In this document: one piece after another, positions 1 through 10,947 of the stretch
Layout: each line of letters begins with the position of its first letter
Numbering within the stretch: position 1 is the stretch's first letter
DNA from: Chaunax sp. Z400
Lineage: Eukaryota; Chordata; Actinopteri; Lophiiformes; Chaunacidae
Length of the DNA: 64,000 nucleotides
Assembly (NCBI GenBank): GCA_037577475.1
Contig: CM075184.1
Span: 3,590,594-3,654,593 of the forward strand
Reading direction: 5' to 3'
Position numbers and translations under genes: made by a program
The notes under the pieces: generated by a model
The model's input: only the letters and a program-made list of their open reading frames with translations
What the model was told of the DNA's origin: nothing
Databases searched by the model: none

Positions 1-324
1 TCACTGTCTGAATAAATTGCCACATGTACACTTGTAATGTAATGATTACAATACTCCACAGGATGGGGCTGTCTGCCACAAAATGACTGAAATCTGAATC
101 TCCACTACTGGCACCGTGGCCGTCCTGACAAATGTATCTAATTGATTCATGTCCATATTCCTTTTTATGAATTTCAACAAAACATTACCATGTTTTAATA
201 TACTTCCTTTTCTCCTGCCTGTGTGTGTGAGTGGGTTTGAGTTTTGTGTGTGTACGTCTGGGGACGAGTTCAGCGTGATGACTTTTGATTTGGAGTGAAA
301 TGGCATTATGGGGAAACTGAGCTG

Positions 325-366
325 CCTTGGCGGAGGTCTGCACTCTCTGAGTGCTTTCTAGTTATT
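325..366 (+). repeat. 3' end of CCTCCGCCAAGG-type interspersed repeat
   Basis: CCTTGGCGGAGG followed by TCTGCACTCTCTGAGTGC and TTTCTAG. The same ending occurs at 10729-10761 and, degraded, near 20500-20535. Only the terminal part is recognisable here. Confidence 0.6.
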
Positions 367-3300
367 ATTGCAATGTTTTCAATACTGTATTTGAAAACAT
401 TGCAGTATTGCAGCATAACCTTGAGTCGATGGCTATCCCTAGATGACAAATGAAAAATGTATAGAAGACAGATTATTTTTAACAGGTGGGATCGCTCTAA
501 ACCCTAACATCGACAAGAAAAACTATCTCCCTTAAAATATTGTTACCCCAGATGTGAATGTCTGGGGGCGTATTTTCATTTTCCCACCACTGAATAATCA
601 TAGAAATATTATAGGACAAGCACAGGTGTAGCACACTGAAATAGTTAATCCATGTTTGTTACTGATTTCATAATGTCAGTGTGTCCAGTTAGAAATAATT
701 TCCTTTAAATAAGTGTCATAGTTCACTCATGTTTTGTTATTACAATAGTTAAAAGCATTGTTTACCTCTATGCCTATTTACTGTACAGTGACAAAAATTG
801 TATGTGCCTTTTAGAAAGGGACCGCTGGCCCTTTAAGGGAGACACAGGAACAGGCTGTAGACAGGCTGAAGCAAAAACGTGCTTGTACTGAATGCTTGGA
901 CCTTTCCTTGTTAATAAAGTTGCAAGAAAGAAAATAGACGTGTTTCCTACAGTTTATTTTGAGGGTGCAACACAGGCAGCAGTGAGTCTCTGATTGTCTC
1001 ACTTTTTAGCAACTTAACACTGCTACTTGTTATTTGGAGGATGTCACTGTAGACTTGAGGATTTATAGCAGATAGTTGACAGAATATTTAGATCCAAGCA
1101 ACTTGCAGAAAGACAGAGAAAAATGTGCAGCTACAAATCATCTGCCTCTTCAGCAGCATTAACAGCACCACAGATTTATCAATACAAACTGATACAATAT
1201 AATACACTGCTGATATTTCAGATCCATGGTCGGGGCCAGAGAATATAACAAATGTCAGTTTAATAAAGAGTCAATTGTGTCAGGAAGACAAGACTAAAAT
1301 ATTCGACCAAACAACCCTTTTGCCTCTGCACTCTCTCCTCTACTAGTGGATGGAGAAGAGGGATGGCATTCCTCCACAAAGAGATGTGTTATTTGTGAAA
1401 ATAAAATTCATGCAAAATACCAGTTTCATCTATTGAGAAAAGCAAGTGATGTTCAGTGGACGACAATTATGACTTATGAATTATTTTCCAAAACAAATCC
1501 CTAAACATAGGCTAACTGCGAGGTGCGTGTGCATGTTTTGCATGCATGTGGGTTTTGCATGCATGTGTGTGTTTAACCAGGGTGTTTTTTGTGTCTGAGC
1601 AGCACCATCTCAGGCTGTCATTACCCATCTCAATGCACATATCAGAGAATGAGCCAGGCATTAGGATGGGTGGCAGGTGGGAGTCGGGTCCAGGGAAAGA
1701 TCAATGCAATTTGCAAAGTGCCTTCCACACAATTTCAGTGTTGGATTGTCTCCAGCAGTGAAAGCGAGAGGTGCATGGCAAAGAAAAAACCTTGGTTAAG
1801 AAAAAACTTAACTTCATGAAAACTCTATACGTTTTTACTCTGACTGTCACCAATGACAAGGGATAACAGATCAGTGCATCTTCTTTCTGCCATGCTGTAC
1901 AGCAGTAAATACATCTCTACTTGTTGTAGGCAAACAAAGCAACTCTCAGGACAGTAGGACCGATAGCATCGCGGTTAGTGCACCTGGAAGGATCTGCAAT
2001 GACTTCTGGTGCACTACAGGGTAATGCACATAAGATAATATCTTAAGTCAGATTAATGACTGTTTCCGTTGAAAATGTTTTTTTCCCTGGTGGTGAGCCA
2101 ACAGCTGAAATTCACAACTGGAAGAGACTAAATCATGTTGGATAGCTTTGTGATATTTTTATCTCACACCACAAGCATCTATTGATTCTGCAGCATGTTT
2201 GACGATAAATTAATCTAGTTATCTCTTGTTTTTCCTTCAACCCCAATCTGCACAGTAGCAACACAAAATCCCCATACAGACACACTCTATCAAATTTATT
2301 GATACAAGTTTGTCCCAGTGGCGTTACAATCTGCTGCTAACATTGTACAATTTTTACTGCATGCAAAACCCTCTATCAGCAGGAAAATGAGAAGGTAATA
2401 AAGTTTTTAAAAATATATTCTGCAAACATGTAGATGGTGAATCTGTGACTAATGACTTCCTGAATATACAAATCAATGCTCTGAATAAATCAAATATAAC
2501 CGTATATAATTACAATATGCAAATTACATACAGTAGTTGTTGGAGTATATGTCAGCTGTAAAATGTTATTTATTAAATATTTTCTAGCTCTTTTAAGCTT
2601 CAAATAATAAGCAAAAGTAAAAAAGACTTTCCTAAGCTTGAGGTTGGGAGCCCCTTGTGTGATCATTTGATTTACAGTGAGGGACACATATTTTGAAGAT
2701 CAATATTTGATTGAGTTTTAATAAAGCTGATGAAATATTGCAAAAAATATCTTCCAAATAGGATAGATAATGGCTAAAAATGGTTAAATGGATTCCACTT
2801 TGTCTTTAGTTTGATGTTGTGTTTTCAGTATCGTGGGATGATTTATTTTAAACATTGCAAAAATCTTTACAGACATAGAGCCTCAGTTCCCAACCTGATA
2901 GAATCACAAGGCCCTCAGATATTATTTAGGTCAAGGACAGAAAGCGTCTGGGCCTCTCCTCTCCAGTCTGAGGCTGGATCTTTGCCCCACAGATCTTCAG
3001 GGACAGAAAGCTACAGTAGGATTCTAAAATAAGTCTGACGTGCCCAGCATAATCAATGGCTCCTCCACAGCTGGCCTACTTTAGCTGCCTCACACACTGA
3101 ACCATGATCAGTGAACAGCATCTAAACATGCAGAAGCCTCGCACTAGTTTAGGATTGCTGACCATAACACTTCCCCCCCTTAAAAGACAACAAATTCGTA
3201 GAGAATGAAGTTTGATTGTCAGTAGAAATGCATATAAACTGCACGGAGCTGAAGTGTTGTTTGTATGTATGTGGAGAATACAGCTGCAGTCTCATTTGAA

Positions 3301-4920
3301 GTGTAAGAGCTTAAAGCACTTGATATGTCATTTGGAGAGTGAGAGACATAACAGTTTAAGTGTCAGTAGAACTCTAAGTTGTTGAATGTTAAGTTTATCA
3401 GAGCACTAAACGACAGCTGGAGCGCTACCCTGTGAGAAGTTAAGTGTTAATAAGACCCTGTAAGTGTTAAAGAGTAGGTTAAGTTTTAAACTGCAAGGAG
3501 ATGAAGAGTCTGTTTGTATGTACAGTCACCAAAGAACTAAATACGACCAAGTGAGAATGAAAGCAGATGAAATTTCAGTGCGTTTCCCTGAGCCTTACTT
3601 TGCTTGCATGGTGGCTAAACAAAATCTATCTACGCTATCAAGTCAAATTTATAGAAGTAAAATCACATGTTTGTCCCAAAGGGCTTACAATCTGTTGCTA
3701 ATGTTGTGGAGCCTGTGTAGTTTGAAAGCATTATAAAGAATAACCATAGTGATCCACTCCAGTGAAACATTAGTCAGGATTCACGTCCCGACATTAATCT
3801 GCACATGGCTTGACAAACTGTAATTCACTACTACAGGCACATGCAAATTACAGCTCTCTGAATGTACAAGGTAATGTTATACACTTGTGACAATACAAGG
3901 AGTTGTTGTGACAATGGGCCCATTTTGAACAGTCCAGGCAGGTTTAAAAAAAGTTTAATATTTGGAAATTCTGAAAGATGTTTGAAAAAATAATAATTAA
4001 TAATTAAGTAAACAGCCATTCTTAATGATGCCAATGAGAATGTTAATGTCTACCACTGGAATAGGAATGGAGCCCAGTAATAGTATCCATCAATAAGAAA
4101 GCATGGAGAGACTGCCATAAAAGCTCTTCATCTGGGTGGTCAATCAAATAATGGTCACAATAATAACCATACTTGCTATTATTATTGTTATTATTTTTGT
4201 TATATTCATTATTATTATAACAAAAAAATTGATGACAAAAATAAGTGAATCAGGTTGTAATTACTGTCTGTCTTGACTCAACCTTTCGTCCACAATAGAA
4301 ATTCCAGGTAAATGAACCAATCATAACCGGGTTTATCAGGGCAGCCAATGAAAATTCTAGTAAAGAGTCATTCTGACCAATAGAGAACAAGACTGGGGCA
4401 GCTAATGTGTGCCAGGGTTGAAAGCTTGTGAGGATTTAAATAGGATCGCAGTCAGAAACACATGCTAGATTTTAATTAAAAATGTATTCTTAAAGAGCTT
4501 TTAAAAAATTAAGGAAAACTCGTTGATTTTCTAGAATTTTCGAGGCTTAAGGAGAATGCACCACAGAGATCTCTTGGCCTGAGCAACTGACCAAATTCTT
4601 ACTGATGTGTTACTCTCACTAAATGGACTGAGGGGCTCTTTCAATGGAGAAAGAAAGAGGTGCATGACTGGCAGCCATGAGAATATCATTAGGATTAGCT
4701 GCAGAATGTAGGCCATCCTCTGTTTCTCTGGACTGGCCCACAGAGAGAGGAGAGAACTCCTGGTAGGAGAAAATATCTAGTAAGTCCCTACTCTGAGGTT
4801 TTTAGTGATTTTAATCACTGTAGATCTTTGGGAGGAAGAAAGCTGAGAAAATAGTGTGGTTGTGTCCCTTCAATCTTTAGGAGGCGCTTCATTCCTGAAC
4901 GATGAAATAAAACATTTGTT
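367..4920. other. Intergenic; no gene recognised
   Basis: AT-rich sequence without a convincing exon. Two short stretches, 2296-2345 and 3660-3705, share GTTTGTCCCA and TTACAATCTGNTGCTAA, so they are probably fragments of one old repeat. 4165-4220 is ATT-rich simple sequence. Confidence 0.5.
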
Positions 4921-4929
4921 TTGTATTTT

Positions 4930-5133
4930 GATATGTAAACATTCAATTTAACGACAAATCTCTGCTGGTCCTGGATACCAAAGCCAACTACTTAGAAGAC
5001 CAATGCAGTTTTCAAAAAGTAATGCAAGGCAACGGACTGTTATGCACAGAGGAATGAAAATATGGAATAGTCTACCATCAAACATTAAAATGGTTTTAAA
5101 CACAGTTTAAAGAAATACTTAAAGACACAGAAC
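4930..5133 (+). pseudogene. LINE reverse-transcriptase C-terminus, 5' part of a split element
   Basis: Reading from about 4961 gives AGPGYQSQLLRRPMQ, then RQRTVMHRGMKIWNSLPSNI, the conserved C-terminal tail of fish L2/CR1-type LINE proteins (an R..V..RG...WNSLP...K pattern). A frameshift follows, then FKEILKDTE. The element is cut at 5133 by the LTR-like insertion and resumes at 6034. Confidence 0.6.
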
Positions 5134-6029
5134 TGTCATGTGTGGTTCAAAAATAGGACCCAAATGCAGACAACTGGCACAAGACAAAAGCTGAAGTAAA
5201 TGAAAATACTTTAAATAAACTACATCAGGATGAGCAGAGGCAGAGGCATAACAAAAATACCAATAATGTCCAAAAAGTAAAAATACAGAGTCCAACTGAA
5301 AAAGCCAATAATAAATCCAAAAGTATAGCAAAGTCCATGAAAAACATAAACTAACAAAACCCACAATGAAGAAACTTACTGAGGAGAAATGCAGACAATC
5401 ACAAGGGCTGACGTGGGGCAAAGCAGGGCAAAAACAGCAGGGCAAGGAAGGGCAAATAGAGCTAGGAAGGAATCACAGGGCTAGGAGGGAATAACGGAGC
5501 TAGACAGGGAATAACAGACAAACTGACACAGAGGACAGAACCAGAACCAAACAGACTTAAATACACAAAGTAACCAATGACTCACAGGTGGAACAGGGAG
5601 GAGGAGACAATCAGAGACAGGTGGAAACACTCAGACAATCACGAAGGAGGGAAAATGCAGAGAAGGGAAAACCTTAAAGGGGAAAACATGAGGAGGATAA
5701 ACTAATCATAAGACAGAGCAAACAAACAGGGAAAGGGAGCAAACTGGAACTACAAACATGGAAGACTAAAACACAGACAGAGGAACCATAAGGGTAAAAC
5801 AGATCATAAGAAACACAGGAAATGCAAAGCAAGAGCAAATGACATGGAATAAGGCTACAAAATAAAAGAGGAAACAGTGGCACTAATTCATGAAATGAAC
5901 CTACAAAATAAGTGGAACCAAAAACTAGGATCATAAGAAAACAAAGAAAATGCAAACCAAAAGCACATGGCAGGGAAAATACTTTCAAAATAGAACAGGA
6001 AATGGCAACCTAAATACTGAACCATGACA
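5134..6029 (-). mobile_element. Solo LTR-like element with 4-bp target duplication
   Basis: The ends read TGTCATG and CATGACA, so the element starts with TG and ends with CA as LTRs do. It is flanked by GAAC at 5130-5133 and 6030-6033. In minus orientation it holds GTATTTAAGTCTG, a TATA-like LTR promoter feature, and ends in CTGCATTTGGGTCC followed by a short tail. It has no coding capacity; the ORFs on it are low-complexity artefacts. A TIR DNA element with 7-bp ends is the alternative. Confidence 0.6.
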
Positions 6030-6033
6030 GAAC

Positions 6034-6335
6034 ACCAGCCTCCCATGTTTTACTACCTAACATTTGACTGTGAATAATTGGTGATTTTTATGCTGTTTTT
6101 AGTGGGATCAGTGGTATTAAGCTGTATCGAATGTTTTATATGACTTCTTGTCATTGTTTTTATTTTTTTTGTCCAATCATGTTGTTTGTTTTGTAATTTA
6201 TTGTTGTCTTGGATCTTAAATAGACTATTGTTTTGTAAGATGTTGTCATGTTTACTTGTGTGGACCCCAGGAAGAGTAGCTGCTACCTTTGGTGGTGACT
6301 AATGGGGATCCAAATAAATAAATATACACTAATAA
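6034..6335 (+). mobile_element. LINE 3' UTR, 3' part of the split element
   Basis: This continues the LINE after the LTR-like insertion. It ends in GTGTGGACCCCAGGAAGAGT, AGCTGCTACC and TAATGGGGATCCAAATAAAT, the familiar 3' end of a fish L2-like LINE family. With 4930-5133 it gives one 3'-terminal LINE fragment of about 500 bp. Confidence 0.65.
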
Positions 6336-8323
6336 AAACATAACTATGACTCAATTTTCCAGTTATGTACTTAAAAGTCACAAACTGGACCCTCCCACAC
6401 AACCGGCTCAACCGTCACCCACAAGTCTCCCACAAAGTCTCCCCTAAGCCCAGATTCCATCAGGATAGTGTAACTACCAAGGGATTAAATCATCTAGTCT
6501 TAGTCCTAGTCCTAGTCCTAGGAAGAACTGAATTAAGATGTTAATTTTTAGTAAGTACCCTCTTTTCATTCTTACAATTTGATTGCTAATATTAGCATCC
6601 TAGCAAAACATGTTATTGTCACACCAGGCCTATGGACATGAGTCAATAGTTTTACAGGTACAGCACAATGAAGTGAAATTCACCAGCTACTGTAGTTCAG
6701 GCGGTCAGCTCATGTCTGCCACTGCAATCATGTGGCAGTACGGTGGCCCTGAGTGGTCAGTGCGCTGCAAACTGTATTCTGTTTGTTATCCAAAGGCTGA
6801 GAAAACATGCTGATCTCAGTCAGACTTTTGAAAGATCGAGACACCACTAAATTAAACCAGCAGAATCAGAGACACTGAAGTATGATATCTTGTAGCTCTG
6901 CGTAATGCTGATTACTGATAGGACGTTATGAGGTCTGGGTTTGTATCGTCTGGTGTTCAGAAAATCACAAGTTACAAATGTAAGGGTTGAGTAAATCATC
7001 TGCTGAGGGAAAAAAAAGACGTTTTCAGGAAAAGAAAACTCTTTTTGCGTGTTTTCTACAGTCATATGTAAAAAATGGTTGAAGTGTCTAAGACTAAAAA
7101 ACATATGAACACAAAACATGATGAATTTGTAATTCCTGAAAGCCTCTGGGTTAACAATCTGCTGTCTGCTGACATGACTTCTGAAGTTAAGTGGCACATT
7201 CAAGCTGCCTCTCAGAATGAGCTGGTATCATCTGGCCTGAAGCGATGCAGTGGAGTTACTTCAAATATCTCTCCAAACTTGGCAGGAACTTGATACAGTG
7301 GGAATAAATCTTACTCTGAAATATATATTCAAAAACAAATATCACACAAAAACAGTTGTATACAGTAGATAAAAATAGACTACATACATTGTGTTATTAA
7401 TAATTTAATTCTTAAAATGTTTCAATAATATGCTATATATATTCATTATATCTATAAATTATTTGTGATTTTAAGTCTCTACTCTTTGTCATGAACATAA
7501 ACATTTTCCTTATTTCTGGTCCTCAGTGGTATTTTACTCTGTATAACAATATTCATATTGCAATGATCTCTTCACAATTAACAGAGATTAATTAATGCAT
7601 TAATGAGCAATGATAAAATCTCTAAGATGAAGCTGTTAAGATTAGCCAGCCTCGGGCCTGTTGATGTCCAAACATTTTATAATGTAATTAGAACAATACA
7701 AAAGTATAAGTTTCCACAAATTGTATGCAAATCAACTCTGTAATCAAATTTTAAATTATTTTTGTCTTGTATTACATTTATACTGCACAGTAATAGAAGC
7801 ATTTAGAGAAATCACAAGGTATGCTTAAGTAAAAGTTTTCAGTAACATTGAGAATAACACAGTGACCCTTTAACGTTTTCAAAAATACTCCTTTGTTTTT
7901 CCTTAATTCAGATCAAAGATACAAAACGTAATACCTGCATGTGACATTTATCTAATGGTACAGTGGCAGGAACTGATCTCTTAATAGGTCTGGAGTGGCT
8001 AATTGGATGCAGCCAAACCCAGAGTTCAACTTCAAATGGAGGCTTTATAACAACATTCAGCCATTAGTGGTGAGTTGCAGTGTTCCTGTACCTAAACTCT
8101 GACCTCATTGAATTGTCAGTTATCTGTGAAGGGCTACATTAACGGAGTGGTTTATTTTATTTCACCTTTGTTATTGATTTAAGGTGATTTAATGATAGAT
8201 CCAATTAGTTAGTGGAAGACAGAACAGGGAGGTGTTACAGGTGGAGGTCGCCAACCTCCAGGAGATAGAATAGGTAGAGCCAGGTTTCAGGGTCCTGTTT
8301 TAATTTGAAAGCTCATTTCTCCA
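6336..8323. other. Intergenic; nothing recognised
   Basis: Contains a short TAGTCC hexamer run at about 6498-6521. No exon, RNA gene or repeat family could be supported. Confidence 0.5.
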
Positions 8324-9033
8324 TGTCATGTCTTTTTACTTTACACTTCCTGTCTGTCTGTTTTCCCTCCTTTTAGATTGTTCATGATTTTCACCCGTGC
8401 CCCATCCCCACCTGTTCCCAATCCTGTCTCATCACTCTGTGTATTTAGTCTGTGTGTTTTCCCCTCTTTAGTTACCAGTTCATCTGTGTTCCTCACGTGT
8501 TCTTCTTTGGTGTTTCCTCTGTGATCCGTGTTCCTCGCTAATTGATCCGTGTTCCTCGCTAATTGATTCCTTGCTAATTCCCTATGTTCCATATTCCAGT
8601 GATTTTTCAGTTACATTATCATTTTACTCTCCCTGTTTTTTGGATCTGACTTTTGCTCCCTGCTTTTTACCTCCACCAAGGAATTTATGTGATTGGTTCA
8701 GTTTCTTTGCTTGTTTTTCTGTTTGTTATTATGATTATGCAAAATCAAATGGACGGATTTGCATAAAAGTTTCACCAAAGATGGACCCTAGCATATCCTA
8801 GAGGTGATTAAATTTGATGATCTGGTGAGAGATGGGACTGGTACTGCTGGAATAAGGGCCAGTGTCCACCAAAGCATTTTATCCCAGCTGTAAATAGCAG
8901 GTGCTCTTCTGAAAACGCCGAGCTGGGAGCGCTTGAGAGCGCTTTGGAGGTGCAGTGTTTGTCAGCTGAGACGCTTTGGTTGCTATGATACGGAATATCC
9001 ATGGAAGTAATTTGACAAATACTGAGTGTAAAA

Positions 9034-9201
9034 ATGGCAGCACAAGGTGGAGGACTTGCTCTGGCCCTGGCTCTGGATGAAGGGAAGGCTGGAGGAAGTA
9101 GGAAGATTGGACGGACCTGCAGGTTGATGTGGGTTCATGACATTTTGTGGTATTTGTCCCGCCCCTCCTCCACTGTGATTGGACGGTTGTGTAAAAAGTG
9201 A
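9034..9201 (+). pseudogene. Harbinger transposase N-terminal remnant, 55 codons
   Basis: The ATG is followed by MAAQGGGLALALALDEGKAG and ends near RLMWVHDI before running into unrelated sequence and a TGA. An Ala/Leu-rich start followed by a WVH motif is how many fish Harbinger-type transposases begin (usually xxWVHPxxxxR). The rest of the protein is deleted. Confidence 0.45.
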
Positions 9202-9279
9202 CAGTGACGAGTGCAGCGTTTCACCCAAAGTTGAACATTTTTCAACTCTCGGCGAACAGAAAAAAATGCCAAACATGCA

Positions 9280-10583
9280 GAAAAGACCCTCAGAGCAGAA
9301 AAGAAAAGACCCTCGGAGCAGAAAAGACCCTCAGAGCAGAAAAGACCCTCAGAGCAGAAAAGACCCTCAGAGCAGAAAAGACCCTCGGAGCAGAAAAGAC
9401 CCTCAGAGCAGAAAAGACGCTCGGAGCAGAAAAGACCCTCAGAGCAGAAAAGAAAAGACCCTCGGAGCAGAAAAGACCCTCAGAGCAGAAAAGACCCTCA
9501 GAGCAGAAAAGAAAAGACCCTCGGAGCAGAAAAAACCCTCAGAGCAGAAAAAACCCAGGGAGCAGAAAAGACCCTCGGAGCAGAAAAGAAAAAGACCCTC
9601 AGAGCAGAAAAAGACCCTCAGAGCAGAAAAAGACCCTCGGAGCAGAAAAAACCCTCAGAGCAGAAAAAGACCCTCGGAGCAGAAAAAAACCCTCAGAGCA
9701 GAAAAAACCCTCAGAGCAGAAAAGAAAAGACCCTCGGAGCAGAAAAGACCCTCAGAGCAGAAAAGAAAAGACCCTCAGAGCAGAAAAAACCCTCAGAGCA
9801 GAAAAAACCCAGGGAGCAGAAAAGACCCTCGGAGCAGAAAAGAAAAAGACCCTCAGAGCAGAAAAAGACCCTCAGAGCAGAAAAAACCCTCAGAGCAGAA
9901 AAAACCCAGGGAGCAGAAAAGACCCTCAGAGCAGAAAAAACCGTCAGAGCAGAAAAAACCCTCAGAGCAGAAAAGACCCTCAGAGCAGAAAAGACCCTCA
10001 GAGCAGAAAAGACCCTCAGAGCAGAAAAGAAAAAGACCCTCAGAGCAGAAAAAGACCCTCAGAGCAGAAAAAACCCTCAGAGCAGAAAAAACCCAGGGAG
10101 CAGAAAAGACCCTCAGAGCAGAAAAAACCCTCAGAGCAGAAAAAACCGTCAGAGCAGAAAAAACCCTCAGAGCAGAAAAGACCCTCAGAGCAGAAAAGAC
10201 CCTCAGAGCAGAAAAAACCCTCAGAGCAGAAAAGACCCTCAGAGCAGAAAAAGACCCTCAGAGCAGAAAAAGACCCTCAGAGCAGAAAAGACCCTCAGAG
10301 CAGAAAAAGACCCTCAGAGCAGAAAAGACCCTCAGAGCAAAAAAAGACCGTCAGAGCAGAAAAAACCCTGGGAGGAGAAAAGAAAAAGACCCTCCGAGCA
10401 TAAAGAAAAGACCCTCAGAGCAGAAAAGAAAAAGACCCTCCGAGCATAAAGAAAAGACCCTCAGAGCAGAAAAGAAAAAGACCCTCCGAGCATAAAGAAA
10501 AGACCCTCAGAGCAGAAAAAGACCCTCAGAGCAGAAAAAGACCCTCAGAGCAGAAAAGACCCTCGGAGCAGAAAAGACCTCGA
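9280..10583 (+). repeat. 18-20 bp minisatellite, about 70 copies
   Basis: The unit is AGACCCTCAGAGCAGAAA, with variants CTCGGAGC, CCAGGGAGC and CCTCCGAGCAT, and one to three extra A. Because units of 18, 19 and 20 bp are mixed, the two long overlapping ORFs here (438 and 401 codons) slip between phases of one repeat. They encode only K/R/P/S/E/Q permutations and are not genes. Blocks of several units recur (compare about 9835-9930 with 10025-10115). Confidence 0.95.
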
Positions 10584-10947
10584 TGCTTAGCACCTCGTCA
10601 CCGTTTGTAGAATAGTGTAAATTATGCGGTGCTCCCATTGCAAATAATTTAAAAAATAAATACGTTGGCCCCAGGAAAAAATGCTTTGGTGGACACAGGC
10701 CCTAACAATTATGTCAACCATTGTTGGGCCTTGGCGGAGGTTTGCACTCTCTGAGCGCTCTTGTTGTGCAGTTTGCTTTGGACATAAGTTATCTTCTGTG
10801 TTCCGAGCCGTTTGCCTGTTTTTTTTGGATATTGCCCCTCCCTGTCATTTTTTGGTTTCTACAATTAAACTGCTGAGCTGTATTTTTGTCTCTGCCTCGT
10901 GTCTGCGTTTGGATCCTCAACCTTTTTGTTTCACCAAGATTGTGACA

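Larger units (their letters stand above)
8856..10702 (+). mobile_element. PIF/Harbinger-like non-autonomous element with TAA target duplication
   Basis: The terminal inverted repeats are nearly perfect over about 29 bp: the left end begins GGGCCAGTGTCCACCAAAGC, and the right end in reverse complement begins GGGCCTGTGTCCACCAAAGC. TAA flanks both sides (8853-8855 and 10703-10705), the 3-bp target typical of Harbinger. The interior holds a short transposase N-terminal remnant (9034-9201) and a huge 18-bp minisatellite, so most of its 1.85 kb is satellite expansion. Confidence 0.8.
8670..10761 (+). mobile_element. CCTCCACCAAGG...CCTTGGCGGAGG repeat (middle layer)
   Basis: It starts CCTCCACCAAGGAA and ends CCTTGGCGGAGG at 10729-10740, giving inverted ends, followed by the usual tail TTTGCACTCTCTGAGCGCTC. 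Inside, GGACGGATTTGCATAAAAG and GGTGATTAAATTTGATGA are typical of a very common fish repeat. It is interrupted by the element at 8856-10702 and itself interrupts the LTR-like repeat. Confidence 0.55.
8324..10947 (+). mobile_element. LTR-like repeat, split by a nested insertion
   Basis: The outer flanks (8324 to about 8669 and about 10762-10947) look like one repeat. It starts TGTCATG, contains CACCTGTTCCCAATCCTG and GTGTATTTAGTCTG, and ends GTCTGCGTTTGGATCC, then TGTGACA. This parallels the element at 5134-6029 read on the minus strand. A 29-bp GTGTTCCTCGCTAATTGATC-type unit is duplicated near 8526-8570. No clean target duplication was found, so the limits are approximate. Confidence 0.45.

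Noticed and set aside
5119..5988. Two minus ORFs of 108 and 104 codons rich in F, L, S, C
   Set aside because: They lie wholly or almost wholly in the LTR-like element, are of pyrimidine-rich low complexity and have no known domain.
9179..10495. 438- and 401-codon ORFs rich in K, R, S, E, P, Q
   Set aside because: Both are overlapping frames of one 18-20 bp minisatellite that keep switching between the same three repeat readings; no domain, no codon bias, no splice context.
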